From Bacillota bacterium (lineage in GTDB: Bacteria; Bacillota; Clostridia; Peptostreptococcales; Anaerovoracaceae): a DNA stretch of 8,724 bases. Positions 5,111 to 8,724 of this stretch are shown piece by piece. The position numbers and the translations under genes are program-made. Positions within the stretch are counted from its first letter, which is position 1, and the number at the start of each line of letters is the position of its first letter. The notes beneath the pieces were generated by a model. The model was not told where the DNA came from and did not search any database. It worked only from the letters and a program-made list of their open reading frames with translations. The stretch lies in the NCBI GenBank assembly GCA_017538845.1, contig JAFYIC010000082.1, positions 1 through 8,724 on the forward strand, given 5' to 3'.

Positions 5111-7380
5111 TTCTGTTCTGATTCTTCCAGATGCCAGATCTCATCATTGTACTGCCTGATCGTACGGTCACTTGAGAAAAAACCTGCCTTCGAAATATTG
5201 ACCAGCATCTTCCCTGCCCAGGAAGCCCTGTCCTCATAATCCTTCAGCACCTTGTTCTTGACTGTGCAGTATTCACGGAAATCAGGGAAAGTCATGAACC
5301 AGTCCTTATGGACGAGCTCATCGTAAAGCCTGTTCAGCGATATTTCGTCACCTTCTGTGCGCATTTCTTCAGAGATCAGGAAGTCAACGGAACGCTTCAG
5401 GTTTGCGTCAGCCTGGTAATAGGTGTACGCGTTATAGGTTCCCTTTTTGTAGAGGCCGATGACCTCATCAGAGGACTGACCGAACGTATAGATGTTCTCA
5501 GGTCCGACCAGTTCGGCGATCTCGACGTTGGCGCCGTCCATCGTTCCGAGGGTGACTGCGCCGTTCAGCATGAACTTCATGTTGGATGTGCCGGATGCCT
5601 CTTTGGATGCCAGGGAGATCTGTTCGGAGATATCCGCTGCCGGGATCAGCTTTTCCGCCAGTGACACATTGTAGTTCTCCAGCATGACGACTTTCAGGTA
5701 AGGAGAGACTTCCGGATCCTTCTCAATGATCCTGCTGAAGCAGATGATCGCGTGGATGATATCCTTGGCTGTCGTATAGGCGGGAGCTGCCTTCGCACCG
5801 AAGAATACCGTCACGGGTCTTTCCGGTTTATTGCCGGCTTTGATCCGGTAGTACATGTCTATCGCACAGAGCAGGTTCAGCTGCTGTCTCTTGTATTCAT
5901 GGAGACGCTTGACCTGTACGTCGAAGATGGAATCGGGACTGACTTCAATGCCTCTTTCCTTCCTCAGATACTCGCTGAAGCTGCTCTTCCTTGACTGTTT
6001 GGCGTCAAGGACCTGGCTGAGGAATTCCGTGTTACTGCTGTATGAAAGCAGTCTCTCCAGTTCATCCGCGTTCCTGATCCAGTCTGTGCCGATCCTGGAT
6101 GAGATCAGTTCCCTCAGCTCCCTGTTGCACATGACGAGCCAGCGCCTGAATGTGATGCCGTTCGTCTTGTTGTTGAACTTTTCAGGATAGATATCATAGA
6201 AAGGCTTCAGTTCCGAGTTCTTCAGGATGTCCGTATGGAGACGGGCAACACCATTGACAGAATGGGAGAAATGAATATCGATATTAGCCATATGGACCCT
6301 GTTCTGCTCATCAATGATATGGACGAACGGTTCGCTGTACTGTTCCTTGACCATCGCGTCCAGCCGGCAGATGATCTCGCTCAGCTGCGGCACTGTCTCA
6401 TCAAGATAGTTCTTCGGCCATGTTTCGAGCGCTTCCGCCAGGATCGTATGGTTCGTGTATCCGCACATATCCCTGACGATCGTTACCGCTTCCTCAAAAG
6501 AAATGCCTTTTTCCGTCAGGATGCGGATCAGTTCCGGGATGACAAGTGTCGGATGTGTGTCGTTGATCTGTACTGCAGCGTAATCCGCGAGATCATGCAG
6601 GTCGGATCCCTTTGCGGTGCATTCGTCGATCATCAGCTGTGCTGCGTTGGATACCATGAAGTATTCCTGATAAATGCGCAGGATCCTGCCTTCCTCATCA
6701 CTGTCATCAGGATAGAGGAACAGCGTCAGATTCTTCGCGATCTTCTTCTTGTCGAAATGGATGGAATCAGAGATCAGCCTTTCGTCGATGCTGTCGGTAT
6801 CAAACAGCCTGAGTCTGCCGCATTTGCCGTTATATCCGGTAACGGCGATCTCATACATCGTGCTGCGCAGCTTCATGCCTTTGTAGCAGACGTCGTAGTG
6901 TGTGTCCGTTCTCTTCATCCAGCTTTCAGTACCCCACTTCAGCCAGTGGTCGGGGATCTCGTACTGCTTCGCGTCAGTGAACGTCTGCCTGAACAGTCCG
7001 CAGTGATACGCTAGACCGATCCCGTCTGCAGGGAGGCCGAGCGCAGCAAGTGAATCAAGGAAGCACGCAGCCAGTCTGCCGAGGCCGCCGTTTCCGAGCG
7101 AAGGCTCATTCTCGAACTCTTCAAGTTCGGTAATGTTCCTGCCGGCATCTTCAAGCTGTCCCCTGACGTCGTCATAGACGCCGAGATTGATCAGGTTGTT
7201 GCTCAGGAGCTTACCAATCAGGAATTCCGCTGAAATGTAGTAAAGCTTCTTCTTCCCTTCGTTGTACCCGTTTTCTTTGATCAGGTCGGCACTCATGTTC
7301 AGCACTGCATTGAACAGTTCCAGATCCGTGCACTCTTCTATGCGCTTATTCGTGTAATCTGCTATGTTTTTTGTCAGCAT
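5107..7380 (-). CDS. glgP: Glycogen/maltodextrin phosphorylase
   Basis: 757 residues, shorter than E. coli GlgP (about 815) or MalP (about 797), mainly at the ends. It removes glucose units from alpha-1,4-glucan ends with phosphate to give glucose-1-phosphate, in the cytosol, using pyridoxal phosphate. Family blocks in order: LYYISAEFLIGK (residue ~46), EPSLGNGGLGRLAACFLDSL (~92), the glucan/active-site region AVQINDTHPTLVIPELIR, FSHSVNGVARLHT, FDVQVKRLHEYKRQQLN and EASGTSNMKF, in which Lys602 is the expected PLP lysine, followed by LGTMDGANVEI. All key motifs are intact. AAGGAGG lies 7 bases before ATG 7380. The promoter has a perfect -10 but a poor -35, suggesting activation, probably by the divergent AraC-type regulator. 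The downstream acetyltransferase overlaps by ATGA. Confidence 0.97.
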   Translation of the reverse strand: MLTKNIADYTNKRIEECTDLELFNAVLNMSADLIKENGYNEGKKKLYYISAEFLIGKLLSNNLINLGVYDDVRGQLEDAGRNITELEEFENEPSLGNGGLGRLAACFLDSLAALGLPADGIGLAYHCGLFRQTFTDAKQYEIPDHWLKWGTESWMKRTDTHYDVCYKGMKLRSTMYEIAVTGYNGKCGRLRLFDTDSIDERLISDSIHFDKKKIAKNLTLFLYPDDSDEEGRILRIYQEYFMVSNAAQLMIDECTAKGSDLHDLADYAAVQINDTHPTLVIPELIRILTEKGISFEEAVTIVRDMCGYTNHTILAEALETWPKNYLDETVPQLSEIICRLDAMVKEQYSEPFVHIIDEQNRVHMANIDIHFSHSVNGVARLHTDILKNSELKPFYDIYPEKFNNKTNGITFRRWLVMCNRELRELISSRIGTDWIRNADELERLLSYSSNTEFLSQVLDAKQSRKSSFSEYLRKERGIEVSPDSIFDVQVKRLHEYKRQQLNLLCAIDMYYRIKAGNKPERPVTVFFGAKAAPAYTTAKDIIHAIICFSRIIEKDPEVSPYLKVVMLENYNVSLAEKLIPAADISEQISLASKEASGTSNMKFMLNGAVTLGTMDGANVEIAELVGPENIYTFGQSSDEVIGLYKKGTYNAYTYYQADANLKRSVDFLISEEMRTEGDEISLNRLYDELVHKDWFMTFPDFREYCTVKNKVLKDYEDRASWAGKMLVNISKAGFFSSDRTIRQYNDEIWHLEESEQK

Positions 7381-7403
7381 ATTCCTACCTCCTTACTTGA
7401 CAA

Positions 7404-7456
7404 CTGCATTATAGTTGCAGGAAATAGTGATTTCTTGCATAATATCCGCATAAAAT
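7404..7456. promoter_or_regulatory. Divergent glgP/araC control region with three TGCATWATA-like boxes
   Basis: Three similar direct repeats lie between the genes: TGCATTATAG (7405-7414), TGCATAATAT (7436-7445) and CGCATAAAAT (7447-7456). The first two are 31 bp apart (about three helical turns), the last two 11 bp apart (one turn). Box 1 also forms part of the dyad CTGCA-N7-TGCAG (7404-7420) and covers the glgP -10. Box 2 overlaps the araC -35 and lies at the glgP -35 edge. Direct repeats in helical phase are typical of AraC-family binding. Confidence 0.5.
7408..7413 (-). promoter_or_regulatory. glgP promoter -10 box
   Basis: A perfect TATAAT on the minus strand, giving a start near 7401 and a leader of about 20 bases containing the AAGGAGG site. 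At 16-18 bp spacing the -35 region reads AGAAAT, AAGAAA or CAAGAA, a poor match, which is what an activator-dependent promoter would show. Confidence 0.6.
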
Positions 7457-7464
7457 TGTATAAT
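7435..7464 (+). promoter_or_regulatory. araC-type gene promoter
   Basis: TTGCAT (7435-7440) and a perfect TATAAT (7459-7464) with an 18-bp spacer face the regulator gene. The first transcribed base would be about 7471, the A of the ATG, so this promoter would give a leaderless message. Confidence 0.6.
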
Positions 7465-7470
7465 ACTATC

Positions 7471-8364
7471 ATGGAAATAGAAGAATACATACAATATCAC
7501 GAAACGAAGCTCCATGAGCAGCCTGGATTCTCCTACAATACATATCTCTGCACGATCCCGCTGGATTTCCCTTCCGTCCCCATGCACTGGCATGAACAGA
7601 TGGAGATCATCTACATCAAGAAAGGAAACGGCACTGTCAGCGTAGGCATGAAGCCCTATGAAGTATCCGCCGGATGTATCATACCCGTCATGCCGGGCGA
7701 GCTCCACAGCATCGACGGCAGCACCGGAGGACCAATGGAATATGAAAACATCATCTTTTCCCTGGACCTGCTCGACAGCACGGAACAGAATGACTGGTGC
7801 AGATCCAGTGTGATCATTCCCATGAAGGAGAACAGATTCCTCTTCGAAAGACCAATCAGGCCTGGAACTGCTTTCTGGGATGAAGTATCTGCCTGTCTTG
7901 ACCAGGCAGACGAGGCATGCATAGACCGTGTACCAGGGTATTCCCTCAGGGTTAAAAGCAGCCTGTTCCTGTTTCTATACGCTTTGTTCAAACATAAAAA
8001 AGATCACTCAAAAAAAGATGAGAAGGATCATTCGGAAGCACTCAAAAAAGTGATCAGTTATGTCAAGGAACACAGTTCACAGCCGATCACGATACATGAT
8101 GTCGCCTCACTGACCGATTACAGCGACTCACATTTCATGCGCCTGTTCAAAGCGGAAACCGGAAGGACATTTATCAGCTTTCTGAATGAATACCGCCTGC
8201 AGGTATCCGCCTATATGCTCAAGGAGACGAAGGATCCCGTCAGCCTTGTGGCTGTGAAAGCGGGATTCGAGAATCTCTCGTACTTTATCAGGATGTTTAC
8301 GAAGACCTACGGTGTTCCCCCGGGAAGATACAGGAAGAACTTCATGCAGCAGGCGTCATGGTGA
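7471..8364 (+). CDS. AraC/XylS family transcriptional regulator
   Basis: 297 residues, usual length for the family. The N-terminal half is a cupin-type ligand-binding domain, with PMHWHEQMEIIYIKKGNG near residue 35 followed by AGCIIPVMPGELHSI. The C-terminal ~100 residues hold the two helix-turn-helix units: ITIHDVASLTDYSDSHFMRL and VSLVAVKAGFENLSYFIRMF, ending in the signature KTYGVPPGRYRK. The ligand is unknown; the divergent glgP suggests a glucan-derived or phosphorylated sugar. Start choice: an in-frame TTG at 7435 would add 12 residues but lies in the -35 box, while ATG 7471 begins a natural MEIEEYIQYHE. No Shine-Dalgarno sequence precedes ATG 7471, consistent with a leaderless mRNA. 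Lysines are frequent in the linker (HKKDHSKKDEKDH). Confidence 0.95.
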   Translation: MEIEEYIQYHETKLHEQPGFSYNTYLCTIPLDFPSVPMHWHEQMEIIYIKKGNGTVSVGMKPYEVSAGCIIPVMPGELHSIDGSTGGPMEYENIIFSLDLLDSTEQNDWCRSSVIIPMKENRFLFERPIRPGTAFWDEVSACLDQADEACIDRVPGYSLRVKSSLFLFLYALFKHKKDHSKKDEKDHSEALKKVISYVKEHSSQPITIHDVASLTDYSDSHFMRLFKAETGRTFISFLNEYRLQVSAYMLKETKDPVSLVAVKAGFENLSYFIRMFTKTYGVPPGRYRKNFMQQASW

Positions 8365-8379
8365 CGCCCGCTGTTTTTT
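8347..8379 (+). terminator. Intrinsic terminator of the AraC-type gene
   Basis: CAGC-A-GGCGTCA (8347-8358) pairs with TGACGCC-C-GCTG (8362-8373), 11 bp with one A/C mismatch and a tight TGG loop, followed by TTTTTT (8374-8379). The stem overlaps the last four codons and the stop codon, an economical arrangement. Confidence 0.9.
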
Positions 8380-8395
8380 GCCAAAATCAATTTAG

Positions 8396-8560
8396 TCATT
8401 GGGAGTTATTGAGCAACATCATTCGACCACGTTTAGATTGATTTGTGTATAGCAAATACCCATATGCTGGTTGCCCGTCTCGACCGCCACGGCCAACTTC
8501 CTGATAATACTGCTCAACAGTTTCAGAGATAAGATAATTTACAACGACCCTAAGATAAGG
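8396..8560 (-). pseudogene. RecQ-like superfamily 2 helicase, C-terminal core fragment
   Basis: The minus-strand frame ending at TGA 8396-8398 encodes a helicase motif VI block, SETVEQYYQEVGRGGRDG (arginine fingers in QxxGRxGRDG, 8474-8503), preceded by LRVVVNYLI and followed by QPAYGYLLYTNQSKRGRMML. This matches RecQ-type helicases. The frame stays open to 8695, but beyond about 8560-8600 it lies over a tyrosine recombinase read from the other strand. The most likely explanation is that the helicase is cut there, although KVVFSDEFIEGI just upstream still looks faintly like motif V. ATP-binding motifs I and II are absent, so the product cannot be active. The stop soon after motif VI suggests C-terminal loss too. 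Right boundary approximate. Confidence 0.65.
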
Positions 8561-8724
8561 GATTCCTTCAATAAACTCATCAGAGAAAACAACCTTAAAC
8601 CTGTTGTGTTTCATAGCCTTCGCCATTCCAGCACTACATACAAACTGAAGTTGAGCGGTGGTGATATCAAGGCTGTACAAGGTGACACAGGACACTCTGA
8701 GGCAGCAATGATTACTGAAAGATA
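8552..8724 (+). pseudogene. Tyrosine recombinase (phage-type integrase) C-terminal fragment, runs off right edge
   Basis: The plus frame from about 8552 encodes KIRDSFNKLIRENNLKPVVF, then HSLRHSSTTYKLKLSGGDIK, then AVQGDTGHSEAAMITER. HSLRH (8612-8626) is the HxxR catalytic box and TGHS is the third catalytic H box. The nucleophilic tyrosine normally follows GHS by 8 residues; the window ends with the bases TA exactly at that codon, so Tyr is expected. Clostridial integrases of genomic islands and conjugative elements look like this. There is no upstream integrase sequence: before about 8546 the DNA is a helicase fragment on the opposite strand, so the gene has lost its N-terminal domains. The left boundary is approximate. 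Confidence 0.75.

Noticed and set aside
6235..7014. 259-codon plus-strand open frame
   Set aside because: Antisense shadow of glgP; no ribosome binding site and biased only by the codon pattern of the real gene.
7435..7470. TTG start giving a longer AraC-type protein
   Set aside because: The TTG forms the promoter -35 box and no ribosome binding site precedes it.
1..8724. CRISPR array or complete mobile element
   Set aside because: No regularly spaced repeats were found, and the IS3 and integrase sequences are only fragments without identifiable ends.

Overview
The window looks like DNA from a low-to-medium GC member of the Bacillota (Firmicutes), probably an anaerobic gut-type clostridial or erysipelotrichial lineage. 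The clues are strong AGGAGG-type ribosome binding sites, TTGACA/TATAAT promoters, intrinsic terminators with U-tracts, a CCA-encoding tRNA-Gly, and the style of the GlgP and AraC proteins. The family-level assignment is inference only. The two ends look different from the middle and may be foreign, degraded or chimeric.

Layout. 1-624 (minus) is the N-terminal 208 codons of a YitT-family membrane protein, with GC-rich codon use and many ATA isoleucine codons, unlike the rest. 753-905 (minus) is a 3' remnant of an IS3-family transposase, butted head-to-head against 901-1269 (plus), the C-terminal part of an unrecognised helical protein. 1270-1750 has no convincing gene but holds two strong hairpins, the second a clear intrinsic terminator. 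1761-2324 (plus) is a GNAT N-acetyltransferase lacking the usual first 15-25 residues. It shares a bidirectional terminator (2332-2366) with the convergent glnA (2393-3820, minus), a class I-beta-like glutamine synthetase whose adenylylation tyrosine is phenylalanine. Upstream of glnA are a structured leader, a promoter, a terminator and tRNA-Gly(UCC) on the same strand.

The next gap holds an apparently free-standing transcription unit on the plus strand (promoter about 4153-4180, nested stems, terminator ending 4443), which I propose as an orphan non-coding RNA of about 255 nt. Next, on the minus strand, glycogen/maltodextrin phosphorylase (5107-7380) and a second GNAT acetyltransferase (4604-5110) overlap by ATGA and form an operon. 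It is transcribed divergently from an AraC/XylS-type regulator (7471-8364, plus). The 90-bp space between them holds both promoters and three copies of a TGCATWATA-like motif, so the regulator plausibly controls glycogen breakdown and itself; its own mRNA may be leaderless.

After the regulator's terminator, 8396-8724 is mosaic again: a RecQ-like helicase C-terminal fragment (minus) joined head-to-head to a tyrosine-recombinase C-terminal fragment (plus) that runs off the right edge one base into its probable catalytic tyrosine codon. The two head-to-head junctions of gene tails (about 905 and about 8555) suggest either decayed mobile DNA on both sides of a chromosomal core or assembly chimerism. 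No CRISPR array, rRNA or complete mobile element was seen.
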